Virus record (IMG/VR): IMGVR_UViG_3300015263_000342
Span: 1 to 21,357 of that record
DNA length: 21,357 nucleotides
DNA from: a virus
Reading direction: 5' to 3' (one strand)
Shown here: positions 6,405-13,147 of the stretch, in pieces
How the letters are laid out: each line of letters opens with the position of its first letter
Position numbering within the stretch: position 1 is the first letter of the stretch
Made by a program: the position numbers and the translations under genes
The notes under the pieces: generated by a model
What the model saw: the letters and a program-made list of their open reading frames with translations, nothing else
Told to the model about the DNA's origin: nothing
Database searches by the model: none

Positions 6405-7944
6405 TCTTTACCTCTCCACAATGCGGGCATTTATAATGGTCGCTGGTGGAATCTTTGTTACAGCTTTTACACCAGCTCCTCCACATCTTAGCACACTCTA
6501 TGGCAAGTTCGCAAGGGAGTAATTCTCTTGGAGCGTCATTAATAATTTCTTTGCGTATGTGTGGATACTTAGCGACTACTGTAGTGAAAGCATATTGCAG
6601 TACAAGTTTCTGCCAGAAGTTAATGATTGGAGTTAGAAAGCGTAATGGTTGATAGTCTAAATCAAAGCACCATAGCCATTTAGGATACTGGGAATAGACG
6701 TAGCCGGGATGGGTAAATGAATGGAGAGTGCCATCGCAGAAGTAAAGGGAGAATCTCAAAGAGTTACCACAAAAAACAGCTTTGCCATTTCTCCTAACTA
6801 AAAGTATATGGTTAGGTACTTCAACACAATAAACTTTACCAGAATAATCAATAACTTTTTCTTGGTTTTCTATTTTTTCAAAAGTGTCGTGAGAGTTGGG
6901 TGTTATGTGTGTGTTGGAATTTTTTAACCAATTTATCTCATATACTCGGTGTTTAGATTTAACCTGTCTTCCTTTTATATAACCAAAATGGTCGCTTCTT
7001 ATTCTATTGGAAGTTCTAAAAGAAGTATTCGCTTTAATTAAAAGTTCACAAATATCATCAGATAACGTCTTTGAAATTGTGGTTAATACATGAGATGTTT
7101 TATTTTTATGCCCATCCCCTAAATATAAGTTTTTTAAAAAAATAGTGATTTGTCTCGGTGATAAGTTTTTTATAAAGTCTGGTGCTTTTTTATTCAAAGC
7201 AAGCTTACCGCATTCCTTATCTAAATAAGAAGCAAGATCTTTATTGTATATATTTATAGTTCCTCTTTTTTTAAATATGTGAGGTTTCAAACCTAAACTA
7301 GAAATTATATTAGCAACCAATTCCATTTCTTTATCATTTTTATAATTTAAACAAAAAGTTATTTGGCTTTTTTTAGAAGTACAACCTTCAGCAACATACC
7401 ATCCAAGTAATGCTAAAAAATTATCCGCTTCAAAAATTAAGTCATCATTCACTTTAATTTGTTGTATTTCTTTTCCTTCCCATTTTCCACCTTTTTTAAA
7501 AATCTTAGGAACTCTGTAATACTTTTCATAAGTCGCAAATTCATACGGAAATTCTTTTCTCCCTGTATTCCCTACTCCGCCATTAGTAGGTGCTTTTGCT
7601 AAATATAAAGAATGATTGGTTGTAACGAGTAAATCAACTCCTCTAGTGTTTAAACTATACATCTTACCATTATAGTTGTATTCAAAATAATGACTAGCTC
7701 TTTGATAAAATAAATTATCATTCTGATCTAACGACATAAATAAATCTTTTTCTATGTCAACATCCTTAAAATATTTCCAACCATTAGATGTTAATACTTC
7801 AGTTTGATCATCATAACACCCATACTTTTCTTTGCTATGTACGCCAATTCTTCCATAGCGTTTCATTATACGTCTAAGCTCAGATTCTGCTTTGTATAGT
7901 GAGTCCCAGTCAAAGTCTTCATCTCCCCAATAGTGTGTAGGCAT
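6397..7944 (-). CDS. Intein-containing phage protein with C-terminal zinc ribbon
   Basis: The 515-residue precursor contains an intein (6763-7818). Removing it leaves a 163-residue mature protein: 42 N-terminal residues (MPTHYWGDEDFDWDSLYKAE to SKEKYG) joined to a part starting SLRFSLYFCDGTLHSFTHPG. The joined region, KYG-SLRF with DGTLHS and PGYVY next to an aromatic helix, belongs to a phage protein type of unknown function as far as I can tell. The mature protein ends in a four-Cys zinc ribbon (CKSC...CPHCGE). The start was set at 7942-7944 because GGAGGGG lies five bases upstream; a longer frame starts at 7959. The gene follows the 80-aa zinc-ribbon gene. Role unknown. Confidence 0.85.
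   Translation of the reverse strand: MPTHYWGDEDFDWDSLYKAESELRRIMKRYGRIGVHSKEKYGCYDDQTEVLTSNGWKYFKDVDIEKDLFMSLDQNDNLFYQRASHYFEYNYNGKMYSLNTRGVDLLVTTNHSLYLAKAPTNGGVGNTGRKEFPYEFATYEKYYRVPKIFKKGGKWEGKEIQQIKVNDDLIFEADNFLALLGWYVAEGCTSKKSQITFCLNYKNDKEMELVANIISSLGLKPHIFKKRGTINIYNKDLASYLDKECGKLALNKKAPDFIKNLSPRQITIFLKNLYLGDGHKNKTSHVLTTISKTLSDDICELLIKANTSFRTSNRIRSDHFGYIKGRQVKSKHRVYEINWLKNSNTHITPNSHDTFEKIENQEKVIDYSGKVYCVEVPNHILLVRRNGKAVFCGNSLRFSLYFCDGTLHSFTHPGYVYSQYPKWLWCFDLDYQPLRFLTPIINFWQKLVLQYAFTTVVAKYPHIRKEIINDAPRELLPCELAIECAKMWRSWCKSCNKDSTSDHYKCPHCGEVKNG
6763..7818 (-). mobile_element. Intein with LAGLIDADG homing endonuclease, 352 aa
   Basis: The element begins at Cys43 of the precursor (CYDDQTEVLTSNGWKYFKDV, splicing block A) and has block B with the TxxH motif (LLVTTNHSLYL). 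Two LAGLIDADG-like motifs follow (LLGWYVAEGC and FLKNLYLGDG), typical of a homing endonuclease domain. The C-terminal blocks F and G read KVYCVEVPNHILLVRRNGKA then VFCGN, followed by Ser as the first C-extein residue. The last residue is Asn as required, but the usual penultimate His is Gly. That variant appears in other phage inteins from my memory. The insertion point is inside a well-formed KYG-SLRF region. The sequence is visibly more A/T-rich than its neighbours, as expected of an acquired element. Confidence 0.93.
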
Positions 7945-7946
7945 TA

Positions 7947-8189
7947 CTACCCCTCCCAAGTCCCATTACAGTCAGGACATCTCCATCCTACTGTACGATC
8001 TCTTTTCATAGAATACAAGCCAATTGCTCGCCCCCAACGATTAGCTTCGCCATATTCTTCCCAGCCTTCATAACTTGCTGCATAAGCTAAAGCTTCATCC
8101 ATTGACTTGCCTTGGCTAAGTGGATAGTCGATAACTAAGCCGCCGTCTAGATTAGCGTTACAGTGGGGACAAAAACCGTTGATGTTCAT
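7947..8189 (-). CDS. Small zinc-ribbon protein, 80 aa
   Basis: Two CxxC pairs frame the protein: FCPHCNANLD at residues 7-10 and WRCPDCNGTWEG at the end. Between them lies a helix-rich part (DEALAYAASYEGWEEYG). The two pairs would bind one zinc ion and bring the ends together. The ATG lies in the end of the next upstream gene region, with its stop seven bases before the intein-gene ATG. Similar small zinc proteins are common in phages. The partner is unknown. Confidence 0.8.
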   Translation of the reverse strand: MNINGFCPHCNANLDGGLVIDYPLSQGKSMDEALAYAASYEGWEEYGEANRWGRAIGLYSMKRDRTVGWRCPDCNGTWEG

Positions 8190-8435
8190 TTAATATACCT
8201 CAAAAGTTTTTGGTTCGGGGTATGACTTTTCGCCATTAAACTTAGTCCAAACCACTTCGTCTTTGTGTTGCTGGCAAACCATAACCCAATTAATAAACGC
8301 TGTCATATCCTCGGGATAGTCTTCCCAAGGTACAATATACATGTTATGGTGATCAAAAGCAAACTCTTTTGTGTCAAGATTGTAAGTGGCTACTAGGTTA
8401 CGCCAGATAAAATATACTTCGTTTTCTTTTTTCAT
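8190..8435 (-). CDS. Hypothetical protein, 81 aa
   Basis: Rich in aromatic residues: EVYFIWRNLVATYNLDTKEF, IVPWEDYPEDM and FINWVMVCQQHKDEVVW. The alternating pattern suggests a small alpha/beta fold. No catalytic motif is visible. It overlaps the upstream 130-aa gene by four bases, and its stop abuts the next start, so it is clearly in the operon. Function unknown. Confidence 0.7.
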   Translation of the reverse strand: MKKENEVYFIWRNLVATYNLDTKEFAFDHHNMYIVPWEDYPEDMTAFINWVMVCQQHKDEVVWTKFNGEKSYPEPKTFEVY

Positions 8436-8824
8436 TCTTCACCTATCTCTTTCAATACTTGTCTAGCAAGTTTACCGCCAACCGCAATACCAGCCTTATC
8501 CCACGGTTCATAATGGTCTGCGCCAGTAATTACTCCTGAGATAATTGAGTCGTGTACTCCATCGGCAGCGTCCCAATTATTTGTATCAGCGTAAAACTTC
8601 AAAGCTTCCACAAGCTTCTTCTTATCTTCCTTCAGCTTATCTAGTGTAGCAATTAGCATCTCGTCATGAGCTTGGAGAGTTTCGTATGCGTTTTGTAGAT
8701 GCCTAGCACCTGCTAAGAATCCGGCAATAAACGACACTGCATCAGGCACTCCACCTTCTGTATCTTGCGATTGCTGATCACGGAAAGCTTTTCTGGCTGC
8801 GTCTTTGATTTCTTTGAGGTTCAT
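8432..8824 (-). CDS. Hypothetical protein, 130 aa
   Basis: Mostly helical: NLKEIKDAARKAFRDQQ, VSFIAGFLAGARHLQNAYE, and a coiled-coil-like MLIATLDKLKEDKKKLVEAL. This is followed by HDSIISGVITGADHYEPW and a C-terminal helix. The LDKLKEDKKKLVEALKFYA pattern is often seen in small phage proteins with no assigned job. It overlaps the small gene at 8821-8979 (ATGA) and the 81-aa gene downstream. No family is recognised. Confidence 0.75.
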   Translation of the reverse strand: MNLKEIKDAARKAFRDQQSQDTEGGVPDAVSFIAGFLAGARHLQNAYETLQAHDEMLIATLDKLKEDKKKLVEALKFYADTNNWDAADGVHDSIISGVITGADHYEPWDKAGIAVGGKLARQVLKEIGEE

Positions 8825-8979
8825 TTTAGTTTCTCCGTATAAGGTTTACCAAGTCCAATCTCTATTGTAAAGAATGGCAACACAATAGAGATACTTACCG
8901 CATAAGGGAAAGTATCAATTGCGATTCCAAAGCCAAAGAACTTAGTGAAGTGAAACTCTAGTCTATCAGGTGCTCCCAT
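8821..8979 (-). CDS. Small conserved-type phage protein, 52 aa
   Basis: The protein, MGAPDRLEFHFTKFFGFGIA then TFPYAVSISIVLPFFTIEIG, is rich in beta-branched and aromatic residues. FTKxFGFGI followed by a hydrophobic LPFFTIEIG segment resembles a small protein seen in many tailed phages. A GGAG site lies seven bases before the ATG. The stop overlaps the next start as ATGA. It could be a small beta-sheet protein or membrane-associated; the function is unknown. Confidence 0.7.
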   Translation of the reverse strand: MGAPDRLEFHFTKFFGFGIAIDTFPYAVSISIVLPFFTIEIGLGKPYTEKLK

Positions 8980-8980
8980 A

Positions 8981-9250
8981 TTATTCTCCTAGGATTTCTC
9001 GAATCCTTACGTTCACATCTAGTATAGCATCTTCGTGAGTAAATGGCGATAACTCGTTTTTTATTTCACGAAGAAAAGATTTAAGTTTATCTAACTGAGT
9101 ATCGTTTTCAACAACCTTTAAACTATTTATATCTAGTGTAGATAGAAACCCATTAGCATCATTCTTCACGACAGCAATTCTATCTGGAAGAAACGCAATG
9201 ACTTCACCTGTCATCCAAACTTCACCGTTAAAATAACTTGTCACTCGCAT
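8981..9250 (-). CDS. Hypothetical protein, 89 aa
   Basis: The N-terminal half is beta-rich (MRVTSYFNGEVWMTGEVIAF, then DRIAVVKNDANGFLSTLD) and may be a small SH3-like barrel. The second half is a charged helix (LDKLKSFLREIKNEL) and a C-terminal helix INxRIREILGE-like. An AGGAGG site lies six bases before the ATG. It is the first gene after the large non-coding stretch, so it may use the read-through of the promoter at 9728 or its own. No family is recognised. Confidence 0.7.
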   Translation of the reverse strand: MRVTSYFNGEVWMTGEVIAFLPDRIAVVKNDANGFLSTLDINSLKVVENDTQLDKLKSFLREIKNELSPFTHEDAILDVNVRIREILGE

Positions 9251-9273
9251 GTCATCCTCCTAAAATCCTAAAT

Positions 9274-9296
9274 AAAAAAGCGAGCCGCAACCTCAC
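9274..9296 (-). terminator. Probable intrinsic terminator of the large RNA
   Basis: On the minus strand, GTGAG and CTCGC pair (one G-T) around a seven-base loop and are followed at once by TTTTTT. The stem is short, so termination may be partial and allow read-through into the 89-aa gene that starts 24 bases later. Confidence 0.5.
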
Positions 9297-9721
9297 AACT
9301 TCCAGCGTTTTCTATTTAGCGAATAGCTGCTACGAGGTATGTGACACCTTTGTAAGTTTAAGGTTATTCGCTGCGGTTACAAACTAACAAACTCCCGCCC
9401 CGCTATCCTACCTTGAGTCGGCGTAGGACACCCATGACAAGAAGAGATTTTTCTCTACTTCAAGAATTTGCGTAGCCTCTACCCTACGCTCGATGTATCT
9501 GATTTCCAACCAATCAAGTACACGTAAATCCTCCTTGAACCTCTTTTGGACTGAGGAGTATTTCTACCGCTTGTCAAGTAATGTGTCTTTCCACAACGTC
9601 ACCGACTTAAAGCTGCGCAACTTTTCGGCTATCGGTCACCTTTCCATCCCTACTCGTTCATCATTTGCTAAACGTAAAGCCGAAGCATTTACTAACTACA
9701 CAAAGAGAGGACCCTCGGGCT
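9274..9721 (-). ncRNA. Candidate large structured non-coding RNA, about 450 nt
   Basis: This is the only long stretch without a usable gene on the dominant strand: minus-strand ATG frames in it are very short. It is dense in hairpins: a UUCG-capped stem GTAAATGCTTCGGCTTTAC; ACCGA...TCGGT enclosing AAAG...CTTT; CCTC...GAGG; GCGTAG-8 nt-CTACGC; AGAGA-AAAA-TCTCT; TCCTAC...GTAGGA; AGCGAATA...TATTCGCT. A TGATATAAT extended -10 box at the end of the primase gene and a hairpin plus T-run at 9274-9296 bound it. The 5' GAATAGC could also pair with GCTATTC near the 3' end. I see no RNase P, tmRNA or group I core. Classes such as ROOL, GOLLD or HEARO cannot be judged from memory. Confidence 0.7.
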
Positions 9722-9727
9722 ATTCTT

Positions 9728-9736
9728 ATTATATCA
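9728..9736 (-). promoter_or_regulatory. Extended -10 promoter before the large RNA
   Basis: TGATATAAT on the minus strand matches the extended -10 consensus TGnTATAAT exactly. It overlaps the stop codon of the primase-helicase gene. There is no good -35 hexamer at 17 bases, which an extended -10 promoter can do without. The start would fall near 9721. The same nine bases occur at 13118-13126. Confidence 0.5.
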
Positions 9737-11698
9737 AAATAAATCAATATCTCCACCATCTTTAGCCGCTTTCTTGGCATCTCGAACTTCTTTGAGTTCC
9801 ATTCGTTCGATATCCTCTAGCTCTCTTATATTACCAGTAAGTCCGTCCCAATGCAAATCTGCTGAGAACAATCTGCCCGATCTATTCTTCACGCAATCAA
9901 TCGAGAAGAACTTATCTGTCTCTGGAGTACGTGAGCTATACCCCGGACGGTGGATCGTAAGGATAGCAGTACAAGCCTGAGCAATAGCCGACGAACCTTT
10001 AGCTGCATTGTATGACAATAGAGGCTCGTCAATTGTACTAGACATCTTATTAGGTTGTAGGAATACTAGCACAGCTTTGTTCATATTAATAGCAATCTCT
10101 CGTAGTCCTTGGATAACTGCCGCACTTCCTTGTGTGGGATCAGAAAACTTTGATTGTACTAGCTCCAAGTAATCTACTACAATTAGTCGGAAGTTAACTC
10201 CAAGCTTCTTCTCCGTATTGATAATGGTCTGCCTCATCTCTTCAATACTCTGTCCAGTTTTAAATACAAAGCGTACATTCTTGTACTGATCAGACACAGC
10301 TTTGGCTAGCTTTTGCTGTTCTTCCTTGCTTCCCTCTTTGTAAACTTGGTATAACTTATCTCTATCGAGCTTCGTATGCTTTTGAATAAGCTTTTGAAAT
10401 ACGTCATACTTTGACATATCAAAGCTGAAAAACATAGAACTATCGCCAAGCATTGAAGTATTGTTAAGAATATTAATACCAACAGAAGTCTTACCAACGC
10501 CCGGAGGACCAATGATCCCATACAATCTCCCTACTTGTACATGAAGGTTATCATCTAGACATTTAATACCGAACTTAAGAGTGTTCTTATCAATGTCTTT
10601 TGCATATTGGATAAACAGTTCTGCTGTCTCATCAATACCATGTACATCTGTATCATCTTCTGACTTAGCCGTAGCCGGAACAAGAGTAGAAAGTCTCTGC
10701 AACAATTCATCATTGGCAACAGAGTACACGCCTCCTTTCCATGTCGGGGAATAGATTTGAGCGATGATGTTTTTATAAATCTCACCCTTCGGAAACTTAT
10801 CTTCGCCTACTCTCTCGGATTGTAGTTCAGCCGCAGACTTTAGAAAGTGATATGTCTGAGTCTCATTAAACCCTAGAGACTTAAAGGTAGAACCTAAGAT
10901 CATGAGGGCATGACTACGTTCGCCTTGTTCAAAGAAACCTAGAGAAAGCAGGTACTTTTCTGGAGTTAAGAACTTTGGTTTATCTGCCCAGCTAACATCC
11001 GAGATATCGTAAGCCACCTTCATTTTGGCAGTAACTTCTACTTTAGGAGCCTGCATCTTCAACGTATTAATCTTTGCGTTTGATTTAGCTTGAGTAAAAA
11101 TAGTCTTAAAACTATTCACATCGTCCCAAGATTCTTTTGCTGCTTCTTTAATCTCATCGATGGTAGCATCTCCAAGTCCATTAAAATTAAGAGGGGTTTT
11201 GTAAAGCCCTGTGTCTTGATGCTTACTCAAAGGCAAACGTAAGATTCTATTGGCATTATAGATTTGTCTGTCCAGAGTTTGCAATCCTTCCCCAATATTA
11301 AGGCAGAGATTCTTTACTTGCGTGGGAGTAAACAGTTCGTCTTGGAAGTTAACCTCAACTTGGAACCCTTTCTTTCCCGAAAAGAATAGAGCAATGTTAG
11401 AACTCTCTAGTCCGTACACTTTAACTAGGCGAGCACATAAAGTATGAGCGTCTTCCTTTGCTGCCTCTAGGTTATCAGCACTATCAAAATCCCAATACAA
11501 TTTATTAGTAACAGTGTCTGTAATACCAGCAACGGTTCCAGTTTTTTTAAAGGCATTATACTGCTCGTCGTTATAGAGAAAAGCAGAAGTGTAATAATCT
11601 TTATTCAGATCAATACCTTTATACACATCAGAGTTTACTGGAACAAGGATACCTTTATCTTGAACTCCACGACAGACACGAATATAATTCATGTTCAC
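9734..11698 (-). CDS. AEP primase - DnaB-type helicase fusion
   Basis: Of 654 residues, the N-terminal part is an archaeo-eukaryotic (AEP) primase: LYWDFDSAD gives the metal-binding D70 and D72, FFSGKKGFQVEV (107-117) the second motif, and NRILRLPLSKHQDTG near 150 a third conserved R...S.H..TG-type segment. The C-terminal part is a RecA-fold replicative helicase with Walker A GPPGVGKTS near residue 400 and Walker B LIVVDYLELVQ. It would unwind the fork and lay primers for the neighbouring family A polymerase. It ends GGDIDLF, an acidic tip that resembles SSB tails and the end of the Erf protein. GGAGG lies upstream, four bases from a GTG (11698) and ten from an ATG (11692); either could be the start. 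Confidence 0.93.
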   Translation of the reverse strand: MNMNYIRVCRGVQDKGILVPVNSDVYKGIDLNKDYYTSAFLYNDEQYNAFKKTGTVAGITDTVTNKLYWDFDSADNLEAAKEDAHTLCARLVKVYGLESSNIALFFSGKKGFQVEVNFQDELFTPTQVKNLCLNIGEGLQTLDRQIYNANRILRLPLSKHQDTGLYKTPLNFNGLGDATIDEIKEAAKESWDDVNSFKTIFTQAKSNAKINTLKMQAPKVEVTAKMKVAYDISDVSWADKPKFLTPEKYLLSLGFFEQGERSHALMILGSTFKSLGFNETQTYHFLKSAAELQSERVGEDKFPKGEIYKNIIAQIYSPTWKGGVYSVANDELLQRLSTLVPATAKSEDDTDVHGIDETAELFIQYAKDIDKNTLKFGIKCLDDNLHVQVGRLYGIIGPPGVGKTSVGINILNNTSMLGDSSMFFSFDMSKYDVFQKLIQKHTKLDRDKLYQVYKEGSKEEQQKLAKAVSDQYKNVRFVFKTGQSIEEMRQTIINTEKKLGVNFRLIVVDYLELVQSKFSDPTQGSAAVIQGLREIAINMNKAVLVFLQPNKMSSTIDEPLLSYNAAKGSSAIAQACTAILTIHRPGYSSRTPETDKFFSIDCVKNRSGRLFSADLHWDGLTGNIRELEDIERMELKEVRDAKKAAKDGGDIDLF

Positions 11699-11710
11699 AT
11701 TACCTCCAAA

Positions 11711-11735
11711 GAAAAGGCGGGTTGCCCCGCCCTTT
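11711..11735 (-). terminator. Intrinsic terminator before the primase-helicase gene
   Basis: GGCGGG-GCAA-CCCGCC forms a perfect GC-rich stem with a tetraloop, followed by TTTTCTTT on the minus strand. It sits between the 98-aa gene and the primase-helicase ribosome site. It should separate or tune the recombination genes against the replication gene. A weaker T-rich end on the other strand could make it bidirectional. Confidence 0.88.
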
Positions 11736-11736
11736 A

Positions 11737-12033
11737 TTATTTAATCTTAGCAACCAATCGTTTTACAAAGAACTTGGGAATCTTCTCCATCGTCTTCTTG
11801 ATACTTTCGATTTGCTCATCATTCATTTTACCAGAGTTAATCATACGATTAAACTTTTCTTTCGGATCTTCCAATTCGATAATAGTATTTGTAGTAATGA
11901 GCTTTAGGATATCTTCCTTAGCTGTTACCTTGATATAGTATCGTGGCTTCTCATTTGGATCGTCTGGATTCTTCTTAGGTGAGAGAAGCATTTCCCCGAA
12001 GTCTCTGCGTAGTGGCTTATTATTGAATGACAT
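11737..12033 (-). CDS. Hypothetical protein, 98 aa
   Basis: A basic protein: MSFNNKPLRRDFGEMLLSPK, a Pro/Asp/Asn-rich linker, a strand YYIKVTAKEDIL, then TTNTIIELEDPKEKFNRM and a Lys-rich helical end. An AAGGAGGAACT ribosome site precedes the ATG. It lies just after the Erf annealing gene and just before the terminator, so it is the last gene of that unit. The position hints at a recombination or replication accessory role, such as an SSB partner, but no motif shows this. Confidence 0.75.
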   Translation of the reverse strand: MSFNNKPLRRDFGEMLLSPKKNPDDPNEKPRYYIKVTAKEDILKLITTNTIIELEDPKEKFNRMINSGKMNDEQIESIKKTMEKIPKFFVKRLVAKIK

Positions 12034-12042
12034 AGTTCCTCC

Positions 12043-12693
12043 TTATAGGTCGATATCATTTGTATCAACTCCACTATCTTTAGCTACGACAGTAGGAGTT
12101 GGTTTTGGTTTATTAAACGATACAGTTTTCTTTGCTGGTGCAGAAGGTTGGCTAGCTCCCTGTGCTTGTGTGGCTTGAGGAAACGCTGGCTCCTTAGACT
12201 TCGCTTGTACTTCTTCGACAATGTTCTTCTTAGGAGGAGTCTTGAAGTTATTCTCATGATCTCTAGACTCTTCATTATCAGTAGATTCCAGTACGAAATT
12301 TTTTAGAAACACGTACTTAACTGCCATACTTTCAGCCTTGCCAACTGCCTTATCACCACTGTCAAAAGCATAGGCAAAACTCTTGCAGACTTCACGTTCT
12401 TCTGGCTTATCGGCATTGATGAAAGTAACATCAACCCACACATCAGCTCGATACTCTAAAGCAACATCTCCATATTTATTAGTCTTCTCTCTAGAAGAAA
12501 CTTCTACTCGCTCTACAGATACTTTAGTAATGATGCCGTGATCAGCCAAAGGCTTGTGCAAGAGTCTAGCTACATCATCATGATTAACCGCAGAATATGA
12601 TCTACCATTTCCCATACTGATACTAGCACCTTTAAACACGGTTTCAACTTCCTTCATAATGGAAGCCATCTTTTGGTATAGATTTTTACTCAT
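12043..12693 (-). CDS. erf: Erf-family single-strand annealing protein
   Basis: The N-terminal 150 residues match the ERF family: NLYQKMASIMKEVETVFKGA, SYSAVNHDDVARLLHKPLAD, GIITKVSVERVEV, then VDVTFINADKPEER and the FAYAFDSGDKAVGKAESMAV segment that is the family hallmark. Such proteins anneal complementary single strands in phage recombination and circularisation. A Pro/Ala/Lys-rich linker leads to an acidic tail ending NDIDL, close to the end of the primase-helicase. It lies between an IF2-N-like gene and a small unknown gene and near a RecB-like nuclease, forming the usual nuclease plus annealase set. The gene symbol is used in the family sense only. Confidence 0.92.
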   Translation of the reverse strand: MSKNLYQKMASIMKEVETVFKGASISMGNGRSYSAVNHDDVARLLHKPLADHGIITKVSVERVEVSSREKTNKYGDVALEYRADVWVDVTFINADKPEEREVCKSFAYAFDSGDKAVGKAESMAVKYVFLKNFVLESTDNEESRDHENNFKTPPKKNIVEEVQAKSKEPAFPQATQAQGASQPSAPAKKTVSFNKPKPTPTVVAKDSGVDTNDIDL

Positions 12694-12694
12694 A

Positions 12695-13093
12695 TTAATT
12701 TACCCCCATCTTAATTCCTAGTTGTTTACGAAATTCTAGCAATGAATCCCCAAGTGAAACTTCTCTAGCCTGACTCACTATCTCAACAGAAATAGTTCCA
12801 TCGGCATTTAAATTAGCGTCCACTACAGCAATAAGACTTCCTCCTTCCTTCAGTTTGATAAGAAGAACGTTCGGGTTTACTGGATCTTTCTTCTTAACTT
12901 GCTCAACAGCAGGAGTTTGTTGTTCTGCATTCCCGTCCAGCAAAACTACTAGCTTATCAAGATCTTCCTGAGTTAGTCTTTTAGCGTGTGATCCCGCATC
13001 GAATCCCACAGCTTGAACTTTCTTTACAAATTCCCCAACAGGTTCTCCTCTTTTCTTAGCCAATTCTCCGACAGTCATTACATAAATAGACAT
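12695..13093 (-). CDS. IF2-N-like HTH domain protein, 132 aa
   Basis: Residues 6-55 (MTVGELAKKRGEPVGEFVKK, then GFDAGSHAKRLTQEDLDKL) match the small N-terminal domain of initiation factor 2 (IF2_N): V-x-ELAK, a helix, a G-hydrophobic turn, then S-H...L...D...L. A Gln/Lys/Pro linker leads to a C-terminal part with NPNVLLIKLKEGGSLIAVV and a final helix. In IF2 the domain is a short helical module that can contact nucleic acid or the ribosome. The protein is not a translation factor, since no GTPase domain is present. The second of two tandem ATGs was chosen (AGGAG five bases upstream). An extended -10 box lies at 13118. It opens the annealase operon. Confidence 0.7.
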   Translation of the reverse strand: MSIYVMTVGELAKKRGEPVGEFVKKVQAVGFDAGSHAKRLTQEDLDKLVVLLDGNAEQQTPAVEQVKKKDPVNPNVLLIKLKEGGSLIAVVDANLNADGTISVEIVSQAREVSLGDSLLEFRKQLGIKMGVN

Positions 13094-13117
13094 CATTTCT
13101 CCTTTGTCTCTTGGTAT

Positions 13118-13126
13118 ATTATATCA
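13118..13126 (-). promoter_or_regulatory. Extended -10 promoter for the annealase operon
   Basis: TGATATAAT on the minus strand, identical to the box at 9728-9736, lies about 25 bases before the start of the IF2-N-like gene and after the nuclease stop. No clear -35 is visible. It would drive the IF2-N-like, Erf and 98-aa genes up to the terminator at 11711. Confidence 0.45.
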
Positions 13127-13147
13127 CCATAATTACTATACCACATA

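Noticed and set aside
9274-9721. RNase P RNA, tmRNA or group I intron
   Set aside because: None of the core sequences known to me for these RNAs is visible, there is no tRNA-like end, and the flanking genes are not split.
9493-9765. Plus-strand open frame of 90 codons across the large RNA candidate
   Set aside because: No ribosome site, composition unlike the other proteins, opposite to the promoter and terminator, and it ends inside the primase gene. It is best explained as a chance frame across RNA stems.
10306-10785. Minus-strand alternate frames inside the primase-helicase gene
   Set aside because: They are shifted shadows of the helicase reading frame without start signals.
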